From assembly GCA_965199875.1 (NCBI GenBank), contig OZ241346.1:4030001-4094000 (forward strand): DNA of 64,000 bases, read 5' to 3'. A program made the translations under genes and the position numbers. This DNA is from VXYL01 sp965199875. Its GTDB lineage: Bacteria; Pseudomonadota; Gammaproteobacteria; Pseudomonadales; Azotimanducaceae. The notes beneath the pieces are model-generated. The model did not search any database and had not been told where the DNA came from. It worked only from the letters and a program-made list of their open reading frames with translations. This document shows positions 36,243 to 45,550 of the stretch, in pieces. Every line of letters starts with the position of its first letter. Position 1 is the stretch's first letter.

Positions 36243-37574
36243 ATGCCGAAAGATCGTTTTGAGCAACCCGTCAGCACCGACTCGGAACGCGCCGCGCAGC
36301 TGAACGACGCAGCGAACGACCGCCTGTTCGCCTTGCAGCCGGGCGGCGGCGAATTGATCGACGCGGCGCTGGAACTCGACCCGAACTTCGCCCTGGCGCA
36401 TTGCACCAAGGCGCGCACGCTGCTGCAGGCCGGCTGCACCGCTTCGGCCAGGGAGTTCGCCAAGCGGGGCAAGCAGCTGGCCGAAAGGCGGTCGGCACGG
36501 GAGCAGCAGCACGCGCGCATCGTCTGCCAGGTCGTGCATGGGCGGTCTGCGGCGGCGTTGCCGGCGGTACGCGCCCACGCGGCGGCGCATCCCCGCGATG
36601 CGGTGCCGCTTTCCTTCGCGCTTGGGGTGTACGGCCTGCTGGGCTTCGGCGGCCTGCCGGACTTCCAAACCCAGCAGGTGCGGCTGCTGGAATCGGTGGC
36701 CTCGGCCTGGGGCGAGGACTGGTGGTTTCTGGCCGCCATCGGCTGGGCCTACGTGGAGATCGGACGCACCAAGCAGGGCATCTCGATGCTCGACCGATCG
36801 CTGGCGCTGAACCCTGACAACGCCAATGCGGTTCACGGTCGCGCCCACGGCTACTACGAAGAAGGCGCCGCCGCGGATGGCGAGGCGTTCATCGCCGCCT
36901 GGCTGCCAAGCTACAGCCGCAAGGCACTGCTGCACGGCCACCTGGCTTGGCACCAGGCGTTGTTCGCGCTGCAGCGCGGCGCGGTGGAGCGGGCGCTCGA
37001 CGTCTATCGCGCTTCCGTGCGCCCGCAGGCTTCGGCGGCGCTGCCCATGTTCACCACCATCGACTGCGCGTCGTTCCTGATGCGGCTGCTGCTGCACGGC
37101 CGCGCACCGACGGAGGCCCAGCTCCGCGAACTGGCTGCCTACGTCGATGGGCACTTCGCCAAACCGGGGGTGCCGTTCCTCAACATCCACCTGGCACTGG
37201 CGCATGGCTGCGCCGGCGACGAGAACGCTTCGCAGGAGTTGTTGCAGCGCATGGCGTCCCTGCCTGCGGCGGGCGAGTCGGGAACGATGGCGCGGCGCAT
37301 CTGCGGCGCCATCGCCGACTACGCCGGCGGGCGCTTCGCCGAAGCCGCCGCGACCTTGGACGAAGTTGCGCCGCAGCTGCCGGCCATCGGCGGCAGCAAC
37401 GCCCAACGCGACCTGTTCATCGACCTGAACGCCGCCGCGCACCTTCGTGCTGGCGCAGAACGGAGGGCCAGAGCGGTCGTTCGGGATCGCTCATCGCGTC
37501 GTGCCCAGCACCTGAGCGAGCATTGGTTCGAGCAGTCCATTGGCCGAGCCGGATCGGTTCGCCGGCACGGCTGA
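36243..37574 (+). CDS. TPR protein, TTC38-like
   Basis: The 443-residue protein is a helical repeat array resembling the eukaryotic TTC38 family in its order of motifs: FALAHCTKARTLLQAG, REQQHARIV, HPRDAVPLSFALG, NANAVHGRAHGYYEEG and HLAWHQALFAL. No catalytic motif or signal peptide is visible. It probably binds proteins in the cytoplasm; function unknown. It is divergent from tusD. Confidence 0.75.
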   Translation: MPKDRFEQPVSTDSERAAQLNDAANDRLFALQPGGGELIDAALELDPNFALAHCTKARTLLQAGCTASAREFAKRGKQLAERRSAREQQHARIVCQVVHGRSAAALPAVRAHAAAHPRDAVPLSFALGVYGLLGFGGLPDFQTQQVRLLESVASAWGEDWWFLAAIGWAYVEIGRTKQGISMLDRSLALNPDNANAVHGRAHGYYEEGAAADGEAFIAAWLPSYSRKALLHGHLAWHQALFALQRGAVERALDVYRASVRPQASAALPMFTTIDCASFLMRLLLHGRAPTEAQLRELAAYVDGHFAKPGVPFLNIHLALAHGCAGDENASQELLQRMASLPAAGESGTMARRICGAIADYAGGRFAEAAATLDEVAPQLPAIGGSNAQRDLFIDLNAAAHLRAGAERRARAVVRDRSSRRAQHLSEHWFEQSIGRAGSVRRHG

Positions 37575-37618
37575 ACTCCCGCTGACGACGGACGCCTTGT
37601 TGCCGACTTGGTGACGCG

Positions 37619-38230
37619 CTACAGGTTGTCCCGGTAGTCGGCGGCAACGGCGGCGTCGATCGCCGTGGCGGTGCTGGCGGCGGCCTTCTTCTTGACGGCG
37701 TACATCTTGCCGAAGGAGACCTCGTGGCGCTGTTGCCAAGTCTCCGGCTTCCATAGCTGCGAGCGCAGGAACGCCTTGGCGCAGTGGAAGAACACCTCCT
37801 CGATCTGCACGCGAATGGCCAGCACCGCGGACCTGCCCCGCGCGGCCAGCTGTTCGAGCAGTTCCGGTTCCGCCGAAAGTTCCGCTCGGCCATTCACGCG
37901 CAGCGTCTCGGGGGTGCCGGGGATCATGAAAAGTGCGCCCACGCGCGGATTGGCCAGGATGTTGCGGTGGCCGTAGGCGAGGCGGTTGCCCAGGCGGTCC
38001 GGGATCACGATGGCGCGTTCGTTCTCCACATGCACGAAGCCGGGCGCATCGCCTTTGGGAGAGGCGTCGATGCGCCCCTCCGCATCCGCCGTCGAGAGCA
38101 CGAGGAACGGCGACTTGGCGATGAACTCGACGGCGAAACCGTCCAGCGCCGGCTGGTTCTTCTCCGCAAGGCCGGGCGGTTCCGGCCCGATCACGGCGCG
38201 CAAGTCGGCTTCGGTGGCGATCGTGCTCAT
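37619..38230 (-). CDS. Pyridoxamine 5'-phosphate oxidase-like FMN/F420 protein
   Basis: The 203-residue protein has the split-barrel flavin-binding pattern (FLVLSTADAEGRIDASPKGD, IPDRLGNRLAYGHRNI, FMIPGTPETLRVNGRAEL). Relatives of the MSMEG_1061 type have unknown oxidoreductase or F420-binding roles. It runs on the same strand as the iron-linked genes upstream and could be their last gene. Confidence 0.85.
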   Translation of the reverse strand: MSTIATEADLRAVIGPEPPGLAEKNQPALDGFAVEFIAKSPFLVLSTADAEGRIDASPKGDAPGFVHVENERAIVIPDRLGNRLAYGHRNILANPRVGALFMIPGTPETLRVNGRAELSAEPELLEQLAARGRSAVLAIRVQIEEVFFHCAKAFLRSQLWKPETWQQRHEVSFGKMYAVKKKAAASTATAIDAAVAADYRDNL

Positions 38231-38277
38231 GCTTCGGACTCCTCTCGTGTTGCCTCAATGGCGATCCAAACAGAACC

Positions 38278-39225
38278 CTACGCTGCTTCCAAGCGATAGG
38301 CGAGGGCCGGTCGGGCTTCGGTGGCTCTGCAGGTCATGTAGTGGGCATCGCCCTCCGGCGCGAATCGCAGCGCGATGCGCTGCTCGCCGTCGGGCGTGCG
38401 GACGCGCATCAACTGGCCGTCGTCCGTAGCTGGGCCTGTGCTGGCGACCGAGAGGTCGTCGAATCCCCACAGCCCGTCGCGCTGGCGTACCAGCCACTCG
38501 GTGGCGGCTTCCGCCGTGGGCTGGCCGATGCGGCCCCGAAATCCCCGCTGGTACATGCGCCCGCCCCGCTCCGCCGCGATGAGGCCGTCGAGGTGCTCGG
38601 CGGCGACGTGGCCGTAGCAGTTGCCGCTCGGCAAGCACCATACGTTGCCGGCGAAGCGGCAGCCGCCGAAGTGGGCGCCGTGCCAAACCTCCACGTCGTC
38701 CCGCTGCCGCAGATGGCGATACAGCGCGTTGCCATGCACCGCGCAGCACGGATCCACCTTGCCGTGCGTGCAGACCAGCACACGGAAGCCGTCGTCTCGA
38801 TAGGCCGCGAAGTCCTGCGGCGCGTCGCGCATGGCCGCGAGGTCGAAATCCAACAGCCCGTCGTAGCTGGCCACTTGATAGCGCAGTTGCAGAGGCGGCG
38901 CGTTCTGCACCGGCAGCGAGAAGAATACGGCGAGCCCCTCGCCGCGCTCCGCTGCGCGTTCGGCGCGCTCGCGACGGATGGGCAGGATGCGCGGATGCAG
39001 CCCCTCGCCGCTGGTTTGGAATCGCCGCCAGGTCTCCACGTTGAACTCGTAGAGCGCCGGCGAGAGCGACGCCAATGCCAGCCGGGGAAAGGGCGCCACG
39101 CCTTCGATGAACATGCCGATGTCGAAGAAGCCGAGCGTGCCTGCGGTCTCCTCGCGGCGCGATTGGCTTGCGGCGGCGCACGGCACTCTGGCGCTTTCGC
39201 CGGCCAGTTCTTTGGTGGAAGGCAC
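38278..39225 (-). CDS. Sucrase/ferredoxin-like (thioredoxin-fold Fe-S) protein
   Basis: The 315-residue protein matches the Suc_Fer-like family through VCTHGKVDPCCAVHG and HFGGCRFAGNVWCLPSG; its conserved Cys/His residues suggest a thioredoxin-fold 2Fe-2S protein. Such proteins may reduce Fe(III)-siderophores, but this is inference. The start is GTG 39225, overlapping the MFS gene's stop (TAGTG), so it is co-translated with the exporter. Confidence 0.85.
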   Translation of the reverse strand: MPSTKELAGESARVPCAAASQSRREETAGTLGFFDIGMFIEGVAPFPRLALASLSPALYEFNVETWRRFQTSGEGLHPRILPIRRERAERAAERGEGLAVFFSLPVQNAPPLQLRYQVASYDGLLDFDLAAMRDAPQDFAAYRDDGFRVLVCTHGKVDPCCAVHGNALYRHLRQRDDVEVWHGAHFGGCRFAGNVWCLPSGNCYGHVAAEHLDGLIAAERGGRMYQRGFRGRIGQPTAEAATEWLVRQRDGLWGFDDLSVASTGPATDDGQLMRVRTPDGEQRIALRFAPEGDAHYMTCRATEARPALAYRLEAA

Positions 39226-40583
39226 TATTTCTGCTCCGTTGCCGCGGGGTTTTGTGCATCTTCTGGCGCGGCGACATCCGGCACCCGGTCTTCAAGGCGC
39301 CGGATGCTGGGAAACGCCGCGCAAATCCCAACCGTGGCCAGCACGACCATCCCGATGGCGGCGTACATGAAACCCATGCCGCGCCCGTCGCCGACGCCGA
39401 GAACGATGCCCACGGTATCCGCGAGCGCCCCGTCCACGGCCATCAGCGGCTCGAACACGCCTTGCGCGAGCATCAGGCCCGCGCATTGCGCCAACACGCC
39501 GAACACCAGGCGCAAGCCGAAGACGCGGCCAAGATAGGCGGGCGCCACCTTCACCTGCCAGATCACCCGCGACAAGCCCATCATGAACATGAAGGAGGCG
39601 CCGATGCAGGCGACGCCGATGGCCGTGGTCAGCACGCTCTCGCGCCAGCCGATCAGCGTCATCGCCAGCGCCGCCCCGATCAGCGCCGCCAACATGCCGT
39701 CCATGCGCCGCTCCGGGCCGCCCCAGCTGGCGAGCAGGACGCCGGACGCCAATGCGCCGAAGCCGAAACTGGCCAGCACCAGGCCGGCCGCCTGTTCGTC
39801 GGCGAAGGTCAACACAAGCGGCGTACACAGCGCGAAGCCGAAGCCTGGCATCAGCAACATCGTCCACGTCACAAGCGCCAGCAGGCCCAGCAGCGGCGGT
39901 CGCTCGCGCGGATAGGCCCAGCCGGCGCCGAACTCGCGCAGGAAAGAGCCGGCGGACGCGCCGCCAGACTCGGCGTTCTTCTCCTCCGGGCGCGGTTTCG
40001 GGACGACCGCCAACGCCAGGGCAACCACGCTCGCTCCGAACGTGACGAAATCGACGAGGAAGATCACGCCCAGCCCCACCACGCCCAGCAGGACGCCAGC
40101 CAGCGCCGGGCCGACCACCATCTCCAACGCCGCGATGGTCTGCGCCATCCCCGATGCGCGCCCCAGCTGCTCCTTCGGCACGAGGAGGGGCACGCTGGCA
40201 TCGAAAGCCGGCGTGATGAAGGCATTGGCGACGCCATTGGCGAACAGCGCCAAGTAGAGATGCGAGGTGCTCAGCGCATCGGCGAAGTACAGGCCCGCCA
40301 CCGCCAGCGTGCTCAGACTTGCCACGGCGTTGGCGGCGATCATCACCCGGCGGCGGTCCCAGCGATCCACCAGCGGCCCAGCGACGACGCCGGCCAGGCC
40401 CAGCGGCAGAAAGGACGCCAACAGGAGCAGGCTGTACGCGGTGGTGTCTCCCGTCTCCGCAAGCGTCCAAATCACCAGGCCGATGCGCGTCATGGCCGAG
40501 CCGACGCTCGACACCAGCTGACCGCCCAGAATGGCGAAGAAGGCCGACTGGCCGTGCAATCGCCTCAGGCGCGCCACTTCCAT
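39225..40583 (-). CDS. MFS exporter, EntS-like (MFS_3)
   Basis: The protein of about 452 residues has twelve membrane spans and the MFS motif A region VAGPLVDRWDRRRVM near residue 60. This class includes the enterobactin exporter EntS and macrolide exporters. Placement between a nitroreductase and a Suc_Fer protein behind a Fur-like box suggests siderophore or iron handling. I chose ATG 40583; a GTG at 40613 would overlap the nitroreductase stop by 11 bases and is equally possible. Confidence 0.85.
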   Translation of the reverse strand: MEVARLRRLHGQSAFFAILGGQLVSSVGSAMTRIGLVIWTLAETGDTTAYSLLLLASFLPLGLAGVVAGPLVDRWDRRRVMIAANAVASLSTLAVAGLYFADALSTSHLYLALFANGVANAFITPAFDASVPLLVPKEQLGRASGMAQTIAALEMVVGPALAGVLLGVVGLGVIFLVDFVTFGASVVALALAVVPKPRPEEKNAESGGASAGSFLREFGAGWAYPRERPPLLGLLALVTWTMLLMPGFGFALCTPLVLTFADEQAAGLVLASFGFGALASGVLLASWGGPERRMDGMLAALIGAALAMTLIGWRESVLTTAIGVACIGASFMFMMGLSRVIWQVKVAPAYLGRVFGLRLVFGVLAQCAGLMLAQGVFEPLMAVDGALADTVGIVLGVGDGRGMGFMYAAIGMVVLATVGICAAFPSIRRLEDRVPDVAAPEDAQNPAATEQK

Positions 40584-40602
40584 TGGGCCACGGCGGCAAG
40601 CG

Positions 40603-41196
40603 TCAATGAGCACCCCACTCGGACACTACGTCCTTGAAGGCGGGCCGGGCGCGTTCTCCCGGCGCTTCGGCGGTGCCGATGTAGAGGAAGCCGGCGATGC
40701 GGTCGTCGCCGCCTAGCCCCAGCGCCTCGCAGAGCAGCGGCTCGTAGGCATACCACTCTGTAAGCCACTGCGCCGCGTAGCCCAGCGACAACGCGCCAAC
40801 GAGCATGTTCTGGCAGGCGGCGCCTGCGGAAAGCACCTGCTCCCACTCGGGGATCTTGTGTTCCTTGAGGACGCACGAAACGACGGCTACCACCACCGGC
40901 GCACGGGCGAGGCGGCCGCGCTCCAAGCCGACGCGCTTCTCCTCCGCATCGGGATGGTCGCGCCGAAACGCTTTGGCGATCACCTCGCCGAGCGCGTGGC
41001 GCGCCTCGCCGCGGATGACCACGAAGCGCCAGGGCGTCAGCCGTCCGTGATCGGGCACGCGCATGCCAGCTTCCAAGATCGAACGCAGATCGTCCGCGCC
41101 TGGCCCTTCCATGAGATTCGCCAATACCGAGCGGCGCGACAAAAGAAGGTCTATTGGCCGCTGATCGCGGATGTTGAGTTTGGACACGGGCACCAT
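40603..41196 (-). CDS. Nitroreductase-family FMN protein
   Basis: The 197-residue product has the nitroreductase pattern: LLSRRSVLANLMEGPGADDL, VPDHGRLTPWRFVVIRG, GAACQNMLVGALSLGYAAQWLT and AGFLYIGT. The best start is ATG 41196; an in-frame ATG further out (41247) would place coding sequence over the Fur-like box. First gene of the leftward operon behind that box. Substrate unknown; some members reduce flavins or ferric compounds. Confidence 0.88.
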   Translation of the reverse strand: MVPVSKLNIRDQRPIDLLLSRRSVLANLMEGPGADDLRSILEAGMRVPDHGRLTPWRFVVIRGEARHALGEVIAKAFRRDHPDAEEKRVGLERGRLARAPVVVAVVSCVLKEHKIPEWEQVLSAGAACQNMLVGALSLGYAAQWLTEWYAYEPLLCEALGLGGDDRIAGFLYIGTAEAPGERARPAFKDVVSEWGAH

Positions 41197-41226
41197 CGCT
41201 TCGCCTTTGTGTTGCGTGTTGGAAAT

Positions 41227-41245
41227 GATAATGATTCTCGTTAGC
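41227..41245. promoter_or_regulatory. Fur-box-like operator
   Basis: GATAATGATTCTCGTTAGC matches the first nine bases of the Fur consensus GATAATGATAATCATTATC and several later ones. It lies between the leftward nitroreductase operon and the rightward TonB receptor gene, so it could control both. Confidence 0.7.
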
Positions 41246-41417
41246 ATTCAAGTCAACCCTCGATTTTTCGCGTTTGCGCGTTGCGGTGGCTGCGGGGCCT
41301 GGATTGCCGAGACGGGGCTTGGCGTGCTAGGGTTCGGCCTCTGATGTGCGTGTAGGCGAGGAACAAACGCGCATCGCTAGGGCTGTTCGTTGAGGACGCT
41401 TTCTAGGAGGAGAGTCA

Positions 41418-43925
41418 ATGCTTGCCAAGCCCGCTATCCGCGTTTTCTTGTTCGTCTGCACCTTGCCCGGCCTGGCGCTGGCGCAGCAGTCCGCGCCAGC
41501 CGATTCTGCGGAAACCACCGACCTCGACTACGACGAAGTCGTCGTCGCCGTTGGCACGCGCGCCGCGCCGCGCACGGCCACGGACGCGCCAGTGCCGGTG
41601 GACGCCATTGCTGCCGAGGCGCTGGCCTCCCAAGGCAGCGGCGACATGACCAACCTGCTGCGCACCGCCATTCCCTCCTACCACGTCAGCACCAATCCGT
41701 CTCGCGACGCCGCCGCGCTGTTGCGCCCGGTCAATCTGCGCGGCCTGGCGCCGGACCACACCCTGGTGCTGGTGAACAACAAGCGTCGGCATCGCGGCGC
41801 GGTGATCCAGTGGATTTCCAATGGCGCTTCGGACGGTGCCCAGGGGCCGGACATATCCGCCATTCCGGTTTCCGCCATCGAAAGGGTGGAGGTGCTGCGC
41901 GACGGCTCGGCGGCGCAGTACGGCTCCGACGCCATCGCCGGAGTGGTCAACTTCGTGCTGAAGGACGCGCGCCAAGGAGGCAGCCTCGAAGCCAAGTACG
42001 GCGTCTACTCCGAGAACACCTCCGAAGACACCACCGTTCTTTCCGGCAACGTCGGCTTGCCCCTAGGGGACAACGGCTTCGTCAACTTGAGCGCGGAGTA
42101 CAACGCCTCGTCGCCCACCGACCGCAGCGTTCAACACCCGGATGCGGTGGCCATGCAGGCCGTTGGCGTCGCGGTAGCCGATCCCGCCAAGCCGTGGGGA
42201 GACGCCGAAGTCAAGGGCGGCCTGAAGACGTTCGCCAACCTGGGCTTGGAAATCGGCGATGCCGCTCGCGCCTACGCCTTCGGCAACTACACCACGCGGG
42301 AAGTGGAGACCGCCTTCTTCTACCGTTCGCCCCAGGGCCGCTCCGGCGTCTACGTCAGCGGCGGCAACATCCTCATCGGCGGCGGCGCGGCGTGCAAGTC
42401 CAAGTACGACTACGCCGCCACTCCGGACAACGTCGTCATGGTGCGCGACATGCTGCGTTCGGACTCCGAATGTTTCGCCTTCGCGGAAGTCCTGCCCGCA
42501 GGCTTCACTCCGGCGTTCGGCGCCGACATGACGGACCTGTCCGCCGTCGCCGGCATCGAAGGCGTCCTCGCCAACGGCATGGACTACGACGTCTCGGTGA
42601 ACTTCGGGCGCAACAACATCGACTTCTTCATCGACGAAACGGTCAACGCTTCGCACGGCCCGGCGACGCCGCGTTCGTTCGAACTCGGCGAGTACACCCA
42701 GGCCGACACCAGCTTCAACGTCGATGTCTCCCAACTGGTGGACGTCGGCCTCGCCTCGGATCTGAACATCGCCGCCGGCTTCGAGTGGCGAGACGAAGAG
42801 TTCGAGATCGCCACCGGCGAGCGCGCTTCCTGGGACACCGGGCCGTTCGGCGCCGACGGCTTTTCGTCTCGGTCGAACGGCTTTGGCGGTTTCAATCCCG
42901 CCAGCTCCGGCGCGTGGAATCGGGCCAACACGGCTGCCTACCTGGACTTGGAAGCCGACATGCTCGACAACTTGCGCCTCGGCGCGGCTTTGCGTTACGA
43001 GAACTTCGACGACTTCGGCAACGTCACCAACTACAAGGTGGCCGGCCGCCTGCAACTGTCGCCGATGGCGGCGGTGCGCGGTTCCGCCGGCACCGGCTTC
43101 CGAGCGCCGACGCCTGGCCAGCAGAACGCCAACAACCTGTCCACCGTGGTGGATTCCGCCACTGGCGTGTTCCGAGAGCAGGGCACGGTAGCCTCGACCA
43201 ATCCGGTGGCCTTGGCGCTCGGCGGCGAAGCGCTCGACGCGGAAAGCTCGAACAACTACACCTTCGGCTTCGTCTTCGAGTTCGACAACGGCGCGGACCT
43301 CACTCTCGACTGGTTCCGCATCAACCTGGAGGATCGCATCGCGCTCTCCGAGAACATCACCGTGGACGACGCCCTGCGCGAGCAGCTGACCGCCGCCGGC
43401 GTCGTTGCCGCATCGGACTTCAACCGCATTCGCTACTTCACCAACGACTACGACACGGAAACCAAGGGCATCGATCTGGTGCTCACTCAGCGTTTCGACT
43501 GGGGCGCCGGCAGCACCGACCTCATGGTCGGCTACAACCGCACCACCACCAGCGTGAAGAACTTCGGCCAGGCGTCGACCGCCAGCAGGACGCAAGCCAT
43601 CGAGCGCGGCTCGCCGGGCTCGCGCCTCAGCCTGTCGCTGGAACACAACGCCGTGCGCTGGGGCGCGATGGCCCGCCTCAACTACTTCGGCAGCTGGTTC
43701 GACTCCGACGACAACCACGTCCACAGCGGCTACTCCTATCTGGACATGGCCGTGCGCTACGACGTGGCCGACGGTCTGTCGGCGTACTTCGGCGCCGACA
43801 ACGTGCTGGACTCCTACCCGGACGAAGCCGTGCGATCGCCCAGCTCTGGACGGCTCTATCCGCGCTACTCGCCAGCCGGCTACAACGGGCGACTGCTGTA
43901 CGGACGGGTGCGCTGGGCGTTCTGA
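41418..43925 (+). CDS. TonB-dependent outer-membrane receptor
   Basis: The 835-residue protein has a signal peptide (residues 1-22, ending LALA), a plug domain (about 35-190, with NLRGLAPDHTLVLVNNKRRH, IERVEVLRDGSAAQYGSDA and AGVVNFVLK) and a beta-barrel ending in an aromatic strand (LLYGRVRWAF). Such receptors import ferric siderophores, cobalamin or glycans. The Fur-like box 170 bp upstream and the divergent exporter suggest iron. A strong ribosome site (AGGAGGAGAG, 41405) precedes the ATG. Confidence 0.93.
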   Translation: MLAKPAIRVFLFVCTLPGLALAQQSAPADSAETTDLDYDEVVVAVGTRAAPRTATDAPVPVDAIAAEALASQGSGDMTNLLRTAIPSYHVSTNPSRDAAALLRPVNLRGLAPDHTLVLVNNKRRHRGAVIQWISNGASDGAQGPDISAIPVSAIERVEVLRDGSAAQYGSDAIAGVVNFVLKDARQGGSLEAKYGVYSENTSEDTTVLSGNVGLPLGDNGFVNLSAEYNASSPTDRSVQHPDAVAMQAVGVAVADPAKPWGDAEVKGGLKTFANLGLEIGDAARAYAFGNYTTREVETAFFYRSPQGRSGVYVSGGNILIGGGAACKSKYDYAATPDNVVMVRDMLRSDSECFAFAEVLPAGFTPAFGADMTDLSAVAGIEGVLANGMDYDVSVNFGRNNIDFFIDETVNASHGPATPRSFELGEYTQADTSFNVDVSQLVDVGLASDLNIAAGFEWRDEEFEIATGERASWDTGPFGADGFSSRSNGFGGFNPASSGAWNRANTAAYLDLEADMLDNLRLGAALRYENFDDFGNVTNYKVAGRLQLSPMAAVRGSAGTGFRAPTPGQQNANNLSTVVDSATGVFREQGTVASTNPVALALGGEALDAESSNNYTFGFVFEFDNGADLTLDWFRINLEDRIALSENITVDDALREQLTAAGVVAASDFNRIRYFTNDYDTETKGIDLVLTQRFDWGAGSTDLMVGYNRTTTSVKNFGQASTASRTQAIERGSPGSRLSLSLEHNAVRWGAMARLNYFGSWFDSDDNHVHSGYSYLDMAVRYDVADGLSAYFGADNVLDSYPDEAVRSPSSGRLYPRYSPAGYNGRLLYGRVRWAF

Positions 43926-43957
43926 TCGGTCCGTTCGGGACTTCGCCGCCGCGGTTT

Positions 43958-43979
43958 GTCTTCCCATGTGCAGGAAGAC
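43958..43979. terminator. Hairpin between convergent genes
   Basis: GTCTTCC and GGAAGAC form a 7-bp stem around an 8-base loop between the stop of the TonB receptor and the stop of the DUF4143 ATPase. No clear T tract follows, so termination is tentative. Confidence 0.4.
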
Positions 43980-43983
43980 CGCC

Positions 43984-45246
43984 TCACGGCCCTAGAGCGC
44001 CGATCGGAACCACGCCCACTTGCTTCTCGTACCCAGCGTAGCCGTAGCCGTTTGGAACGATCACCGCCAACGCGGCGGGCGGGCCGTGCGGCCCGTCCGC
44101 CACCCGCGCCGCCAGGCGCTCGAGATTGCGCTCCCCGTCCGCCACCCAGCGCTGGCCGAGCTTGATCTCGAAAGCCGCCCAGCGACCGTCCGCGGCTTCC
44201 ACCACGGCGTCCACCTCGAGGCCGCCTTTCTCGCGGTAGTGGAACACTTCGGCGTCCGCCGCCTGGGCGTACACGCGCAGGTCGCGGATGACCATGGACT
44301 CGAACAAGAAGCCCAGGAACTCAGGATCGGCCACCAGCGCCTCTGGCGACGAACGCAGCGCCGCAACCGCCAGCGACGGATCGACGAAGTGCCGTATCGG
44401 CGAGGAACGCAGCGTGGCGCGGGAGCGCAGATGCGGCGACCAGGCCGGTTGATTCTCCACCACCATCAAGCGCTCCAGGGCGTCTAGGTATTCCGCAACG
44501 GTCTCCGGCTTCATGGCCGGGCCGGCGCCGCCAACGTCCGCCGCCAAGCGGGACATGGCCACTGGCGTGGCGACATTGCGCGCCACGGACTGGCAGAGGC
44601 GGTGCAACCGTGCCGGGTCCCGCGTCTTGCCGGCGACAGTGGAGACATCCGTGCGTTGGATGTCGGCCAGATAGCCCCGATTCGCCCGCATCGCGGACTG
44701 CGGCGAGTTGCCCAGATTGGCCGGCCAGCCGCCGGTGGCGATCAGTTCCGCCAAGTCCGGGAGGGCAAGCTCCGTGGCGGGAGCGTTCTGGGGTGCCCCG
44801 TCGAGCAGCTCCCGCAGCGAAATGGCACCGGTGGAATGACCCATCTCGAACAGCGACATCGGCCGCATGCGCAGCCGCGTGAAACGCCCGGCGCCGGTAT
44901 GTCGGGTGATGTCGTCGGCTGGCACGGCGGAGCCGGTGAGAATGAACTGGCGCCGAGCGTTGCGCTCGTCGACAGTGCGGCGCACGAGATTCCAGATGGC
45001 CGGTTCCAGCTGCCACTCGTCGATGAGCCTTGGCGTTGCGCCGGCCAGCAGCAGCGCTGGATCGGCGCCCATCAAACTTCGGGCGCTGTCGTCTACATCC
45101 AGCAACACATGGCTGGCTGCCGCCTCCATGGCGGTGGCCGTCTTCCCCGTCGCCTTGGCACCCTCCACAAGCACGGCGCCGGAAGCATCCAACAGGGCAT
45201 CGAGTTCCGCGTCAACGACGCGCCGCAAGTAGGCCGATTCGGACAT
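43984..45246 (-). CDS. DUF4143/AAA_14-type ATPase, intact
   Basis: The 420-residue protein has Walker A VEGAKATGKTATAMEA near residue 28, Walker B LIDEWQLEP and a C-terminal PD-(D/E)XK-like region REKGGLEVDAVVEAADGRWAAFEIKLG. It is an intact member of the same broad family as the frameshifted gene at 15023. Function is poorly known. Its upstream region carries the tandem repeats at 45291-45428. Confidence 0.9.
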   Translation of the reverse strand: MSESAYLRRVVDAELDALLDASGAVLVEGAKATGKTATAMEAAASHVLLDVDDSARSLMGADPALLLAGATPRLIDEWQLEPAIWNLVRRTVDERNARRQFILTGSAVPADDITRHTGAGRFTRLRMRPMSLFEMGHSTGAISLRELLDGAPQNAPATELALPDLAELIATGGWPANLGNSPQSAMRANRGYLADIQRTDVSTVAGKTRDPARLHRLCQSVARNVATPVAMSRLAADVGGAGPAMKPETVAEYLDALERLMVVENQPAWSPHLRSRATLRSSPIRHFVDPSLAVAALRSSPEALVADPEFLGFLFESMVIRDLRVYAQAADAEVFHYREKGGLEVDAVVEAADGRWAAFEIKLGQRWVADGERNLERLAARVADGPHGPPAALAVIVPNGYGYAGYEKQVGVVPIGALGP

Positions 45247-45290
45247 TCCTACACAATAGTCGATAAACGCCGTTGCAGCAAGGCTTTAGA

Positions 45291-45428
45291 GGTGATTTGG
45301 CATCGACCCAAAGGGTGATTTGGCATCGACCCAGGGGGTGATTTGGCGCCGATCCAGGGGGTGATTTGGCATCGATCCAGGGGGTGATTTGGCATCGATC
45401 CAGGGGGTGATTTGGCAACAACGCAGGC
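45291..45428. repeat. Six tandem copies of a 23-bp repeat
   Basis: Units of the form GGTGATTTGGCATCGATCC plus AGGG start at 45291, 45314, 45337, 45360, 45383 and 45406, with drift in the first, third and last copies. They fill much of the 304-bp gap (45247-45550) between the divergent ATPase and amidohydrolase genes. There are no spacers, so it is not a CRISPR array. It could be a multi-copy binding site, a variable-number repeat, or the multiple terminal repeats of a lost IS21-like element. Confidence 0.85.
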
Positions 45429-45550
45429 GTGCGTTTGTAACGCAACGGCAGTCAGCGCCCATCCCCGCGCCCGCCCCAGACGCCAGCCGCCAGATGCGAC
45501 GCCGAAGCGAGTAGCATCAAAGACGATTTCAAGCGAAGCGAAGGAGCACC

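Noticed and set aside
41250..41417. Cobalamin riboswitch upstream of the TonB receptor
   Set aside because: I could not find the B12-box or a plausible fold; only the Fur-like box is convincing.
45291..45428. Second CRISPR array
   Set aside because: Units are directly adjacent with 23-bp period and no unique spacers.
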